A stretch of 37,662 bases of DNA from Candidatus Thorarchaeota archaeon (GTDB lineage: Archaea > Asgardarchaeota > Thorarchaeia > Thorarchaeales > Thorarchaeaceae). Positions 6,515 to 14,350 of the stretch are shown in pieces (positions within the stretch are counted from its first letter, which is position 1; every line of letters begins with the position of its first letter). The notes beneath the pieces were generated by a model, which made no database searches, was not told the DNA's origin, and was given only the letters and a program-made list of their open reading frames with translations. Made by a program: the position numbers and the translations under genes. The stretch is taken from positions 1 to 37,662 of the forward strand of contig SOKL01000329.1 of assembly GCA_004376265.1 (NCBI GenBank). The letters run 5' to 3'.

Positions 6515-7615
6515 ATGAAGATAGGCATTGTGAGCAAGTTTGGTGCTCCAGATGGACTTTGTACGCGTGTCAACAGCGTCCTTACTGGTCTTGTAAATCA
6601 AGGTCATGAAGTTCATGCACTTACTCAATCCAAACAAGTAGATGGCATTCCAGTTGACCAAGTTCATAGATACAATGCGATGTGGCTCAATGAACACTAT
6701 TCAATTGACTCATTCAGTTCCCCTCGTTTGATTGCACAAGTTTGCAAGAAACATGACATTGACGTATTGCATATTCAGATGAATTCAGGAACTACAGAAG
6801 TGTTTCTGCCCTTCTACAAACACGCACTTCCACCCATTGTCGTGACTTTCCACCTCGCTTATGCAGCAGGAAGGTCTCTCTACACTAATGTCTTTGCCAT
6901 CGCTTGGAAAGGTTCTCTCTTCGCAGCAAAGAAATATGATGAGATTATTCTCGTAGACCCATCTCAGAAGTCTTACTTTTTAGATTATAATATTCCTGAG
7001 GCCAAGCTTTCTGTGATTAGAAATGGTGTGGACACGGTGTCATTCAGCCCTCCGATAAAGAAGAAGGATGATGGGATAATAGATTTCGTGTATGTTGGTC
7101 GTTTGAGCCTTGATAAGGGAACTAACATTCTCTTAGACGCATTCAGTCAATATCATCGTGAGAATCCAGATTCGAAACTAACTTTGATAGGAGATGGAAT
7201 AATTAAGCGTCGTATAGATGACGCTACAACTGATGATTCAATAACTTGGATTGGTACCATCGATCACGCCAAGGTTCCTGCAATCCTTCAAAACATGGAC
7301 GCATTTGTTATTCCACAGAATATTGGCGGGTTAGGTCTCAGTGTCATGGAAGCTATGAGCTGTGGTCTTCCGGTAATTACAACTGCTATCGGTGAAACTG
7401 TTCGTCTTCTTGGACAAGATGAAGGAATTCTAGTGAAACCCCAGAATGTTCCAGATGTTGTTGATGCAATGCGAGTGTTAGGAGAGAACAAAAAACTCAG
7501 GCATTCTATGGGTGATAAGTGCCGCCAAAAGGTCGAAGAACAATACTCGTGGAAGAATCAAATCAATCAAATCGAGCAAGTCTATGAAAGAGCAATAGCA
7601 CGTCAAAAAACGTGA
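6515..7615 (+). CDS. GT4-family glycosyltransferase
   Basis: GT-B fold transferase of 366 residues, probably using a nucleotide sugar to build a glycolipid or surface glycan. The N-terminus MKIGIVSKFGAPDGLCTRV is the typical first strand and Gly loop, which fixes the start at ATG 6515 (GGTGAC at 6503 as SD). Earlier in-frame starts would run back into nth. The second domain opens with FVYVGRLSLDKG and carries GGLGLSVMEAMSCGLPVITT. In most GT4 enzymes this last segment is E-x7-E; here the first Glu is Gly and only the second (in EAM) is kept. Acceptor and donor cannot be assigned. Confidence 0.88.
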   Translation: MKIGIVSKFGAPDGLCTRVNSVLTGLVNQGHEVHALTQSKQVDGIPVDQVHRYNAMWLNEHYSIDSFSSPRLIAQVCKKHDIDVLHIQMNSGTTEVFLPFYKHALPPIVVTFHLAYAAGRSLYTNVFAIAWKGSLFAAKKYDEIILVDPSQKSYFLDYNIPEAKLSVIRNGVDTVSFSPPIKKKDDGIIDFVYVGRLSLDKGTNILLDAFSQYHRENPDSKLTLIGDGIIKRRIDDATTDDSITWIGTIDHAKVPAILQNMDAFVIPQNIGGLGLSVMEAMSCGLPVITTAIGETVRLLGQDEGILVKPQNVPDVVDAMRVLGENKKLRHSMGDKCRQKVEEQYSWKNQINQIEQVYERAIARQKT

Positions 7616-7691
7616 GGGTTTTCCTTAGGAAACAACTTATCAGGTTTCTGAAATCCATCCATGTACATAACTTGACAGGTGAGAACATCCG

Positions 7692-8987
7692 ATGTTAGAC
7701 ATCCGTTTCATCAGAGAGAACATCGACTTAATCCGTGATAATCTCAAGCTACGAAGAGAAGAAACGAAACTCAAAGATTTTGACCGTCTTCTTAAGATGG
7801 ACGAGCAAGTAAGAGGTCTGATGAAAGAGATCCAAGATTTGAGAACGCAGCGAAACAAAATTTCAAGAGAGATAGGTGAGCTCAAGAAATCAGGTCAAGA
7901 TGATTCTAAGCTTGTCAAGCAGGTCAATAAAGTAAATGTGGAGATCAAGTCTTTAGAAACCGAAAAGGGTAACATTCAGACAGAATTGAAACGTATCCAG
8001 ATGAGTATACCCAACATCCTACACGAAAGTGTTCCATACGGAGAAGATGATGAGGACAATGAAGTAGTTAGGGAGTGGGGAGGAAAGCCCGAGTTTAATT
8101 TCGAATATCACAGTCATGTCGATTTACTTGAAACTCTTGGAGTGGGAGACATTCCTCGTGCAGCTAAAATAGCGGGTTCAAGATTTTATTATCTCAAGAA
8201 CGAGTTGGTTCTTCTTGATATTGCAATGCAGCAGATGGCACTTGAGATTCTCTTGAAAAAGAGTTATTCTCCAGTTTATCCACCCTTTATGATGCGACGG
8301 GAGCCATATGAGGGTGTCACAGATCTTGCAGACTTTGAGGATGTAATGTACAAAATTGAGGGTGAGGACCTCTATCTCATCGCTACATCTGAACACCCAT
8401 TATCAGCAATGTATATGGGAGAGATATTCGAACCAAATGACCTTCCTATCAAGTTAGCAGGTGTTAGCACATGTTTTCGGAAGGAAGCAGGTTCTCATGG
8501 AAAAGACACGAAGGGCATCTTCAGAGTGCATCAGTTCAATAAAGTAGAACAGTACGTTTTCAGTCATCCAGATGAGTCCTGGGAAATCCATGAAGAGCTA
8601 ATCAAGAATGAAGAGGAATATGTGCAAGCACTAAAACTTCCATATCGTATCGTTAATTCCTGTACTGGCGATATCGGAATTGTAGCTGCAAAGAAGTATG
8701 ACCTCGAATTCTGGTTTCCAGGTCAACAGAAGTACCGTGAAGGTGGTTCCTGTAGTAACTGTACTGCATACCAAGCAACCAGACTCAACATCAAATATCG
8801 TTTGAAGAAAGGAGGGACCGAGAAGGCTTTCCTCCACACACTAAATAGCACCATGATGGCCAACCCAAGAACGATGGTAGCTATTCTCGAAAACTATCAG
8901 AGAGAGGATGGGAGTGTTGAGATACCTACTGCGTTGCGCAAATACTTACCATCAGAGATCAAGGAAATAATGCCAAGAACACAATAG
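7692..8987 (+). CDS. serS: Seryl-tRNA synthetase, canonical type
   Basis: This class II aminoacyl-tRNA synthetase charges tRNA-Ser. Residues about 1-110 form the long antiparallel coiled-coil tRNA-binding arm. The catalytic domain has motif 2 (FRKEAGSHGKDTKGIFRVHQ) and motif 3 with its Arg in NPRTMVAILENYQ. Length (431) is standard. It is the common type, not the rare methanogen Zn-type, which lacks this arm. ATG 7692 has SD AGGTGAG (7677-7683). Single gene, no obvious operon. Confidence 0.95.
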   Translation: MLDIRFIRENIDLIRDNLKLRREETKLKDFDRLLKMDEQVRGLMKEIQDLRTQRNKISREIGELKKSGQDDSKLVKQVNKVNVEIKSLETEKGNIQTELKRIQMSIPNILHESVPYGEDDEDNEVVREWGGKPEFNFEYHSHVDLLETLGVGDIPRAAKIAGSRFYYLKNELVLLDIAMQQMALEILLKKSYSPVYPPFMMRREPYEGVTDLADFEDVMYKIEGEDLYLIATSEHPLSAMYMGEIFEPNDLPIKLAGVSTCFRKEAGSHGKDTKGIFRVHQFNKVEQYVFSHPDESWEIHEELIKNEEEYVQALKLPYRIVNSCTGDIGIVAAKKYDLEFWFPGQQKYREGGSCSNCTAYQATRLNIKYRLKKGGTEKAFLHTLNSTMMANPRTMVAILENYQREDGSVEIPTALRKYLPSEIKEIMPRTQ

Positions 8988-9060
8988 GATGCTCTAGTAA
9001 TCGTGTAACTAATCGTCACGCTTAAAACGAACATTCATTCAGATAGCTTGGGGAACATCA

Positions 9061-9531
9061 TTGACAACTGTACAACAGACCTTTGAAAAGTTGGTTTCCC
9101 TTGCAATACAGAGAGAGGAAGAAGCATACGATTTCTATATGAAGGCTGCTGAGGAGTCAGAACTGAAGGCATCCGCGAAGTTGCTCGAGGATCTCGCAAA
9201 CCAAGAAATAATCCACAAGCAAAAGTTGGAGGCGGCACTTGATGAGGGTGTTTGCGACACTTTCACCTGCGATTCCATTGAAGAGCTCGATAAAATGGAT
9301 TTGGATCAATACCTTATCGACATCCCACTTTCACCGTCATCAACACCTCAAGATGTTCTGATTATTGCTATCAAAAAAGAAGCTGCAGCACATAGCTTCT
9401 ACAAGGCACTCTCTGAACTAACCGGTAAGGCAACACACAGATCAGTCTTTGAAACTCTAGCCAAAGAAGAAGATGTCCACAAGACCAGATTGCAGAATAT
9501 ATACGACGATATCTTTCAATCAGATATGTGA
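9061..9531 (+). CDS. Ferritin-like di-iron protein (rubrerythrin-type)
   Basis: The four-helix bundle protein has 156 residues. Two half-repeats each carry the di-iron pattern: REEEAYDFY with NQEIIHKQKLE, and KKEAAAHSFY with KEEDVHKTRLQ. These supply the Glu and ExxH ligands of the rubrerythrin/ferritin superfamily. There is no C-terminal rubredoxin domain, so it is the short form. Likely roles are peroxide reduction or iron handling in an anaerobe, which fits the superoxide reductase 2 kb away. The start is TTG 9061 with weak SD GGGGAA. Confidence 0.8.
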   Translation: MTTVQQTFEKLVSLAIQREEEAYDFYMKAAEESELKASAKLLEDLANQEIIHKQKLEAALDEGVCDTFTCDSIEELDKMDLDQYLIDIPLSPSSTPQDVLIIAIKKEAAAHSFYKALSELTGKATHRSVFETLAKEEDVHKTRLQNIYDDIFQSDM

Positions 9532-9562
9532 GCTGTCCAATCCACTTCTTCGAGTGTTGTTT

Positions 9563-10843
9563 CTATTTCTTATGCAGTTTCTCGGCTGCAATGAATGTAA
9601 GACCGCGTTTGGTCAGTTCTTCTGCCGTTCTATTGAGCGCATGATGTTTGTCAAGATAGTTCTGTGTGAGCAACGGCATGTGACCTTGTTCAATAATCTC
9701 AGTTTTCTCTCGGAAATAGTCCAAGATATCACTTGGATGCTCTCGTTGTGAGTCGACTTCAGGAACTCCACCCTCATGTTTTGCGCTGATGTTTTTCACA
9801 TGGTCAGATAACTCAAGAAGTTCGGGTAGTCGGTCATATGGTTGACGAACAATACTCTTGTAGGTCTCAGTGATGTGATGTTCAAGTCTAACTACATCCT
9901 CGAACCCGAAATCCTTTCTCACATAAGCCGCAAGTTCCAAGGTCTTGTTGTCCACGCTATTGGAGAGATTGAAGCCTATCAAGGGACTAGTTCCATCGTC
10001 ACGACTGAAGAGTTTGGCTGTCAGAAGTGTCCAAAGGCAAGCGTAAGGGTTGTCATTACCCATAAAGACGGAGATCTTGAATTCCATGTCTATTCCAAGT
10101 TTGTGCATCATGTATCCTACAAACACACTACCCGGATTGATGTTGAGTACTTGTTTCACACCATACTTCGTGAAATAGTTCAGGTATTCATCGGCCCATT
10201 TCAATGGAAAGTCATTGGGCATCCCTATACCACCAAAGTATCCTGTGATTGTGTCTGGACCACCAAGGTGTATGTTGGCAGGTGCACCGTCCAGACCAGG
10301 TAAGGTCCCCTTCGTATCAAGTGTTTCTACATATGAAGAGCCTGTGATTTGCATCCCTGCAGCAAAAGCAATAACGTGATTGTCAGCTGTCTGTTCAGCC
10401 ATGTTTCTCACGCGAATGAATCGACCAGGCATTAACTCTCCTTTCTCAATTGATTGTTTTGCTTCCTCTATAAGCCAAGGGAAGTATTGACAAGCACTGA
10501 TTTCTAGAGTCACTGCGAAACTCTCGTCAAAATTGGTAGTGTCTGCCTTGTCACCTAGAATCTTACGACGATAATCCTGTATTGAGATGAAGGCGTCGTT
10601 GTCTCTCTGTTCTTGAAGCCAGAGTAAATCCTTTACATATGGAGAATTCTTCGCTTCGAGAAGTGAAAGGAGATTATCAAGCTTTGTTGCCTCGTGGGCT
10701 TTTTTGTTGATCTCATCTACACCACCGTATTTCTCAATTACTTCGAGAAGACCTGTGACCATTGGATTGTCATCGCGAAGGAAGAAATCATTAATCTCTT
10801 CCAATCTCGCGTGGTCAATACTCAACTTTTTCCTATCAGTCAT
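9563..10843 (-). CDS. Large unrecognised cytosolic protein, enzyme-like
   Basis: This is a 426-residue soluble protein with no membrane segments. The N-terminal third is helical and charged. The middle is Gly-rich with conserved-looking stretches (ANIHLGGPDTITGYFGGIGM and QVLNINPGSVFVGYMMHKLG). The C-terminal third is helical again, with a late HH pair in LDKHHALNRTAEE. Alternating strand-helix texture in residues 150-330 suggests a TIM-barrel-like enzyme, but I cannot name the family or see a known catalytic motif. The start is ATG 10843, with a GGATG-type SD. It is followed on the same strand by nothing close; the ECF S component gene ends 86 bp upstream. Confidence 0.8.
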   Translation of the reverse strand: MTDRKKLSIDHARLEEINDFFLRDDNPMVTGLLEVIEKYGGVDEINKKAHEATKLDNLLSLLEAKNSPYVKDLLWLQEQRDNDAFISIQDYRRKILGDKADTTNFDESFAVTLEISACQYFPWLIEEAKQSIEKGELMPGRFIRVRNMAEQTADNHVIAFAAGMQITGSSYVETLDTKGTLPGLDGAPANIHLGGPDTITGYFGGIGMPNDFPLKWADEYLNYFTKYGVKQVLNINPGSVFVGYMMHKLGIDMEFKISVFMGNDNPYACLWTLLTAKLFSRDDGTSPLIGFNLSNSVDNKTLELAAYVRKDFGFEDVVRLEHHITETYKSIVRQPYDRLPELLELSDHVKNISAKHEGGVPEVDSQREHPSDILDYFREKTEIIEQGHMPLLTQNYLDKHHALNRTAEELTKRGLTFIAAEKLHKK

Positions 10844-10928
10844 AGCTAATGCATCCTTATCGTTGAACGATATAGCTGCTTGAGAGCTGTGATACGAGAA
10901 TGCTACTTCCTAAAAAACGATTGCGACA

Positions 10929-11516
10929 TTAAACATTTTCAGATTCATCCGGTTCCTCCAAAGGTTCAGGTTGACCATAGTTGATAGTGCGTAGATAAGA
11001 ACGGATATTGGGACCAATTAGAAGTGTTACAGAGCCGCCAATCGCGACCTGAACCAAATTGATTGTCACTAGTTCAACAATCGCCATTTCAACTGGAATA
11101 CCTAAAAAGAACACCTCTCCAAGGAAATAACCTATCAACATTATGATAGCTCCCACAAGCACTGCGATGGCGTCTCGTACATTCAACCTGACATGTTCTC
11201 GCGCTCGAGAACCCAAATACCCCACTGCCATGCCCTCGAAACCCTTGACAATGAGTGTAATAGGAGCAAAGAGAGGGAACCCGATTATATCAGCTATTGC
11301 TGATCCAACTCCCCCTACAAAAAAGCCGCCAACCGGACCTAGAAGAAGACCACCGAGCATCACAATGATATCTCCGAAGTTGAAATAACCACCTGTTCCA
11401 GGATAAGGAATCCGGATTACGAAAGTCATAATTGTTGCAAGTGCAGTCATTATAGCAAGCAGAGCTAAATTAACTGCAGAGTTCTTCCCTGCGGGGCGAA
11501 AATACTTCATCTCCAT
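10929..11516 (-). CDS. ECF transporter S component (vitamin/cofactor binding membrane protein)
   Basis: This 195-residue membrane protein has about six hydrophobic helices. It has the ECF S-component N-terminal pattern: an Ala-rich first helix (LALLAIMTALATIMTFVIR) and a loop YFNFGDIIVMLGGLLLGPVG, followed by GG(V)GSAIAD. S components bind the substrate, usually a vitamin or precursor, and dock onto a shared EcfAAT module, which is not in this window. Specificity (biotin, folate, queuosine precursor and so on) cannot be read. ATG 11516 has a strong SD GGAAGGTGA on the minus strand and a TATA-like element further upstream. Confidence 0.82.
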   Translation of the reverse strand: MEMKYFRPAGKNSAVNLALLAIMTALATIMTFVIRIPYPGTGGYFNFGDIIVMLGGLLLGPVGGFFVGGVGSAIADIIGFPLFAPITLIVKGFEGMAVGYLGSRAREHVRLNVRDAIAVLVGAIIMLIGYFLGEVFFLGIPVEMAIVELVTINLVQVAIGGSVTLLIGPNIRSYLRTINYGQPEPLEEPDESENV

Positions 11517-11559
11517 AATCTTTCACCTTCCAGAGCTGTGATATTACACATGCAAGATT

Positions 11560-11573
11560 GGTTATATTTAACC
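11560..11573 (-). promoter_or_regulatory. TATA box inside palindrome, promoter of ECF S component gene
   Basis: GGTTA-TATT-TAACC has perfect 5-bp arms around an AT core; read on the minus strand it gives TTAAATATAACC. The predicted start is about 11540, leaving a leader of about 25 nt with the SD. A repressor bound here would cover the TATA box. Confidence 0.45.
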
Positions 11574-11712
11574 TTGAGCCTAGATGGCAAAACCTTTGAT
11601 TCTTGACCATTTACAGTCTTAACCGCACTTTTTTAACAAACGAAGCACAAGACCGTACAGTGTGCAGTTTGAATAATCAGCTGCCGCATTTGTAAGATTG
11701 AGGTTGTGAATA

Positions 11713-12093
11713 ATGTCCAAGAAATGGATACAGACTGCTGATTGGAAGAGTGAGAAACACGTACCTGTAATTGATATCAAAAAGGTCGAGGATGGAAAAG
11801 TCATTGTCAAGGTGGCTGTTGGTAAAGAGATAGCACATCCAAACACGACAAACCACCACATCAAGTGGATGGACCTCTTCTTCTGGCCAGAAGGAGAGAA
11901 GTTCCCCGTGGAAATAGGCTACCATACTTTTGACCACCATGGCGAATCTGCTCAGGGACCTGATACTAGTGGAATTTACAGTGACCCTGTTGCTAAGTTT
12001 GTCTTCAAAACTGGTAAATCAGGTACTTTGATGGCTACATCATACTGTAACTTGCATGGTCTCTGGAAGAGTGAGGCCGAACTCAAAATCTAA
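11713..12093 (+). CDS. sor: Superoxide reductase, one-iron (neelaredoxin) type
   Basis: The enzyme reduces superoxide to hydrogen peroxide without making oxygen, a common anaerobe defence. The full metal site is visible: Glu14, Lys15 and His16 in EKHVP, His42 in AHP, His48/49, then Cys112 and His115 in YCNLHGLW. The N-terminal desulforedoxin domain (CxxC) of 2Fe enzymes is absent, and 126 residues is normal for neelaredoxin. The start ATG 11713 has a GAGGT SD. A hairpin terminator follows the stop. Electrons would come from rubredoxin or a similar carrier not seen here. Confidence 0.93.
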   Translation: MSKKWIQTADWKSEKHVPVIDIKKVEDGKVIVKVAVGKEIAHPNTTNHHIKWMDLFFWPEGEKFPVEIGYHTFDHHGESAQGPDTSGIYSDPVAKFVFKTGKSGTLMATSYCNLHGLWKSEAELKI

Positions 12094-12112
12094 ACCAGCA
12101 TTTAGTTGAGCG

Positions 12113-12150
12113 GATGGGTTGGCCACAAGGCAGCCCATCATCTTTTCCTT
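12113..12150 (+). terminator. Hairpin plus T-rich tract after sor
   Basis: GATGGGTTG (12113-12121) pairs with CAGCCCATC (12131-12139) over 9 bp with one G-U, loop of 9, then ATCTTTTCCTT. It begins 20 bp after the sor stop codon. The rest of the gap to 12282 shows nothing further. Confidence 0.6.
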
Positions 12151-12282
12151 CTACTTGATTCTATGAAAGAGTTGAAGCCGAAAACATCTAGGGTTTCGAA
12201 AAGTTGCAAAAAGTGAACCGTCTTCCTCTTTCATTTTTGGACTTCCAAAGAACACCAATCCTCGGTTCTATAAGACTTCGCT

Positions 12283-12510
12283 CTAGATGACTTCAGACAG
12301 TGTGGCTCCCCAGATTGTATGCCCGTCTGTTGTACCAGTTGCAATCATTCGTTTTCCGAGATGAAAGGCATAATCTCCAGAGCCAAAGTCAGGTGGTACA
12401 GCTTCCCAGGGCATGATTGCAGATAGCCTGTATTCTGCACCATCATCCGTGGTAATTACGTATTGATCCAAAATCTTGGAAACAAGCCCGATGACCGAAA
12501 TCTCCTTCAT
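12283..12510 (-). CDS. Unknown small beta-rich protein
   Basis: The product has 75 residues from ATG 12510 (79 if the in-frame TTG at 12522 is used). The sequence alternates short strands (ISVIGLVSKILDQYVITTDD, then AEYRLSAI) and contains LGKRMIATGTTDGHTIWGAT, reminiscent of a small OB- or SH3-like barrel. I do not recognise the family. It is divergent from the tandem basic microproteins, and a palindrome (12548-12560) lies between the two starts. Confidence 0.6.
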   Translation of the reverse strand: MKEISVIGLVSKILDQYVITTDDGAEYRLSAIMPWEAVPPDFGSGDYAFHLGKRMIATGTTDGHTIWGATLSEVI

Positions 12511-12547
12511 AACAACACCCAACCACGGGCAAGCTGCATTTCACTAG

Positions 12548-12560
12548 TCACAATATGTGA
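12548..12560. promoter_or_regulatory. Palindrome in divergent promoter region
   Basis: TCACA-ATA-TGTGA is a perfect inverted repeat. It sits 32 bp upstream of the plus-strand TATA box and 38 bp upstream of the minus-strand ATG, so one regulator could control both directions. Confidence 0.4.
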
Positions 12561-12591
12561 CTTCATTCTGTGACCCTGTCAAGTGGCTCCG

Positions 12592-12600
12592 CTATATATA
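12592..12600 (+). promoter_or_regulatory. TATA box of microprotein pair
   Basis: CTATATATA predicts a transcription start near 12622, about 10 nt before the first microprotein ATG (12633). Confidence 0.55.
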
Positions 12601-12632
12601 CTGATTCTGAGTGTTATTCCTTGTGAAACATC

Positions 12633-12734
12633 ATGGCTCTAACAACTAATTCACGAACAACATCTGTGCTGAAGAACAAGAAGGCAAAGGTTTCGACCGA
12701 TGCTCTTACCCACGCAATGCTCTATCGGAGGTGA
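12633..12734 (+). CDS. Basic microprotein A (33 residues), related to its neighbour
   Basis: The frame starts MALTTNSRTT, continues with a Lys-rich segment (LKNKKAKV) and then STDALTH, and ends MLYRR. It shares the order MAL, Lys run, STDA[LI]TH and aromatic-Arg end with the next ORF. That is hard to get by chance in two adjacent frames. The last codons CGG AGG TGA contain the SD of the following ORF, so translation is coupled. A TATA box is 33 bp upstream, giving a short leader. Net charge is strongly positive; nucleic acid or ribosome binding is only a guess. Confidence 0.55.
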   Translation: MALTTNSRTTSVLKNKKAKVSTDALTHAMLYRR

Positions 12735-12738
12735 TAGA

Positions 12739-12828
12739 ATGGCTCTAGCTAAGAAGAAGAAAAGAATCTACGGGAAGAAACTCTCAACTGATGCAATAAC
12801 TCACCGGTACACTTACAGGAATTGGTAA
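12739..12828 (+). CDS. Basic microprotein B (29 residues), ends in Trp
   Basis: It starts MALAKKKKRIYGKK, continues LSTDAITH and ends YTYRNW before TAA. The SD GGAGGTGA (12727-12734) is near perfect, with a 4-nt spacer, and lies inside the end of microprotein A. Similarity to A (MAL, KK, STDA, TH, YR) indicates tandem duplication. No Cys, no membrane segment. Function is unknown. Confidence 0.6.
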   Translation: MALAKKKKRIYGKKLSTDAITHRYTYRNW

Positions 12829-12830
12829 TC

Positions 12831-12947
12831 ATGAAACGCATTTTTGACGAGAAAATCTCTCGTAGTAAATACTCTAATTTATCGAACGATAATGCGAAAC
12901 GTCGTTGTTTAACAATTAATGAAGTGCTCCTGATGGAAGTTACTTGA
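12831..12947 (+). CDS. Possible third small ORF (38 residues), doubtful
   Basis: It starts MKRIFDEKISRSKYS two bases after the stop of microprotein B and is basic, which is why I list it. It has no SD of its own beyond coupling, it lacks the STDA-TH pattern, and its end overlaps one arm of a strong hairpin. It may just be trailer sequence. Confidence 0.22.
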   Translation: MKRIFDEKISRSKYSNLSNDNAKRRCLTINEVLLMEVT

Positions 12948-12956
12948 GCACTTCAT
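12919..12956. terminator. 11-bp perfect hairpin between convergent genes
   Basis: ATGAAGTGCTC (12919-12929) and GAGCACTTCAT (12946-12956) are perfect complements with a 16-nt loop, followed by ATCATTTTAC. It lies between the microproteins and the convergent membrane-protein gene, so it probably ends or stabilises transcripts from one or both sides. A smaller hairpin (ACGAGA/TCTCGT) lies at 12847-12863. Confidence 0.5.
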
Positions 12957-12982
12957 ATCATTTTACAATTTCCCAACTCATT

Positions 12983-13570
12983 CTAACTGCCAGCTTTCAA
13001 GATCCAACTGACTAGCTCAGCTGTCATTTGATTCTCCTGCATGAATTCGTTTCTATACATCGGGCTTTTGAAAGCAATCAAGACATTCTGCATCCCTGCA
13101 TCAAAGCCTACAATTCGAACAGCTTTGGCAACCGCGTTTGGCATGAATGCCACTTTTGTTAGAATCATGGCCAGTCCGAAGAGTCCTATGATTAGGAATG
13201 GCCATATGGACATCGGTCGCCTTCTCCAAAAACTATCCCCTATGAAAAGAAGACCAAAAACTAGGAATCCCACAAGTAAGCCATCTACAAGGATGCATAG
13301 AGTCTGATATCTATCGGTTCCGGCGTCCGGGTTAGCATGGTCTTCACATACTTGGACTCGTAAGACTTGCATCTCTGGATGTTGTGGACCAACTTTCCGC
13401 CGCACAGACAAACTATATGCAGGGTCCGTAAATTCCGTCCCCCGAGCAATCTTCATTCGCATGATTTTGGTAGCTGGAGAACCACATACTGGACATGTCC
13501 TAGGAAATCGAGCCTTGAGAGTTTCAACCCTTACTACCGGTTCGTCGAAAAACTCTCTCCGAGGACTCAT
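12983..13570 (-). CDS. Small membrane protein with Cys-type zinc motif
   Basis: The product has about 195 residues; ATG 13570 is preferred because GGAG lies 9 nt upstream, with TTG 13585 as alternative. Residues about 25-40 carry TCPVCGSPATK, and a later VCEDHANP could complete a CxxC...C..H zinc site. Two adjacent hydrophobic segments follow at about 95-145, then a basic C-terminal domain. Topology suggests a cytosolic zinc-knuckle head, a helical hairpin in the membrane and a cytosolic tail. I do not recognise a named family. Confidence 0.7.
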   Translation of the reverse strand: MSPRREFFDEPVVRVETLKARFPRTCPVCGSPATKIMRMKIARGTEFTDPAYSLSVRRKVGPQHPEMQVLRVQVCEDHANPDAGTDRYQTLCILVDGLLVGFLVFGLLFIGDSFWRRRPMSIWPFLIIGLFGLAMILTKVAFMPNAVAKAVRIVGFDAGMQNVLIAFKSPMYRNEFMQENQMTAELVSWILKAGS

Positions 13571-13667
13571 GAGATGGAACTCCAATCTGTATCAAAATCC
13601 ATGATTTCGTTGATAATGAGTATATCGAATGCAGTTCTTGGACATCTTTATCTTCAAATCGAGTGCA

Positions 13668-14249
13668 ATGTTGGGTATGTACTTGGGAGAGAAGGTCAAT
13701 CTGAGAGCACTTGAACTGGATGACTTGGACATCGTAATGACGCACTGGAATAATCTTGAACTTCGTCAATACTTGAACAGTCAAATACCAATGTCAAGAC
13801 AGACAGAACGAGCGTGGTTGGAGCGGGCGACTACACAAGATCCTTGGAGAGATGGAGAAATGACTCTTGCAATCGAGGATAGAAAGTCTGGGGAGTTCCT
13901 TGGTACAGTGAGTTTGTTTGATATATCTAAACAACACAAACGGGCAGAGTTTGGTATTGCAATTCACAACGCAGACAATCTAGGAAAAGGGTACGGAACT
14001 GATACTACCCGAGTGATGCTCTGGGTTGCGTTCCACATTTTAGGTCTGAACAGCATATATCTGATAACCATGGATGGCAATGAACGAGCTCAGAAGGCAT
14101 ACAAGAATGCAGGATTCAAACCAGTAGGAGTCTTCAGACAAGGAGCGTACGTGAAAGGGGCTTTTCACGACTTTGTCATAATGGACATTCTCAAGGAAGA
14201 GTTCTTTGAAACATATCCACCAGGCTCGTCAGTCGGAAATAGTCCTTGA
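13668..14249 (+). CDS. GNAT acetyltransferase, RimJ/RimL-like
   Basis: The product is 193 residues from ATG 13668. A TATA-like CTTTATCTT (13646-13654) predicts transcription starting at about 13676, so the leaderless ATG at 13677 (MYLGEKVNLRALELDDLD) may be the true start. The acetyl-CoA loop is LGKGYGTDTTR and the following segment LGLNSIYLITMDGNERAQKA with YKNAGF is typical of the RimJ/RimL branch, which acetylates protein N-termini or small amines. The substrate is unknown. It is divergent from the zinc-motif membrane protein gene. Confidence 0.85.
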   Translation: MLGMYLGEKVNLRALELDDLDIVMTHWNNLELRQYLNSQIPMSRQTERAWLERATTQDPWRDGEMTLAIEDRKSGEFLGTVSLFDISKQHKRAEFGIAIHNADNLGKGYGTDTTRVMLWVAFHILGLNSIYLITMDGNERAQKAYKNAGFKPVGVFRQGAYVKGAFHDFVIMDILKEEFFETYPPGSSVGNSP

Positions 14250-14350
14250 GTGGAAGCGCAACAATCAAAAAGAAGTCGACATGTCAGACCGACTAGTCAT
14301 CAGCATAATCTTGGTCTACCAAGAGTCTGCATTCCGAGAAGGAGAGAACG

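Noticed and set aside
9842-10303. 153-codon plus-strand frame
   Set aside because: Antisense shadow of the 426-residue minus-strand gene, without an SD.
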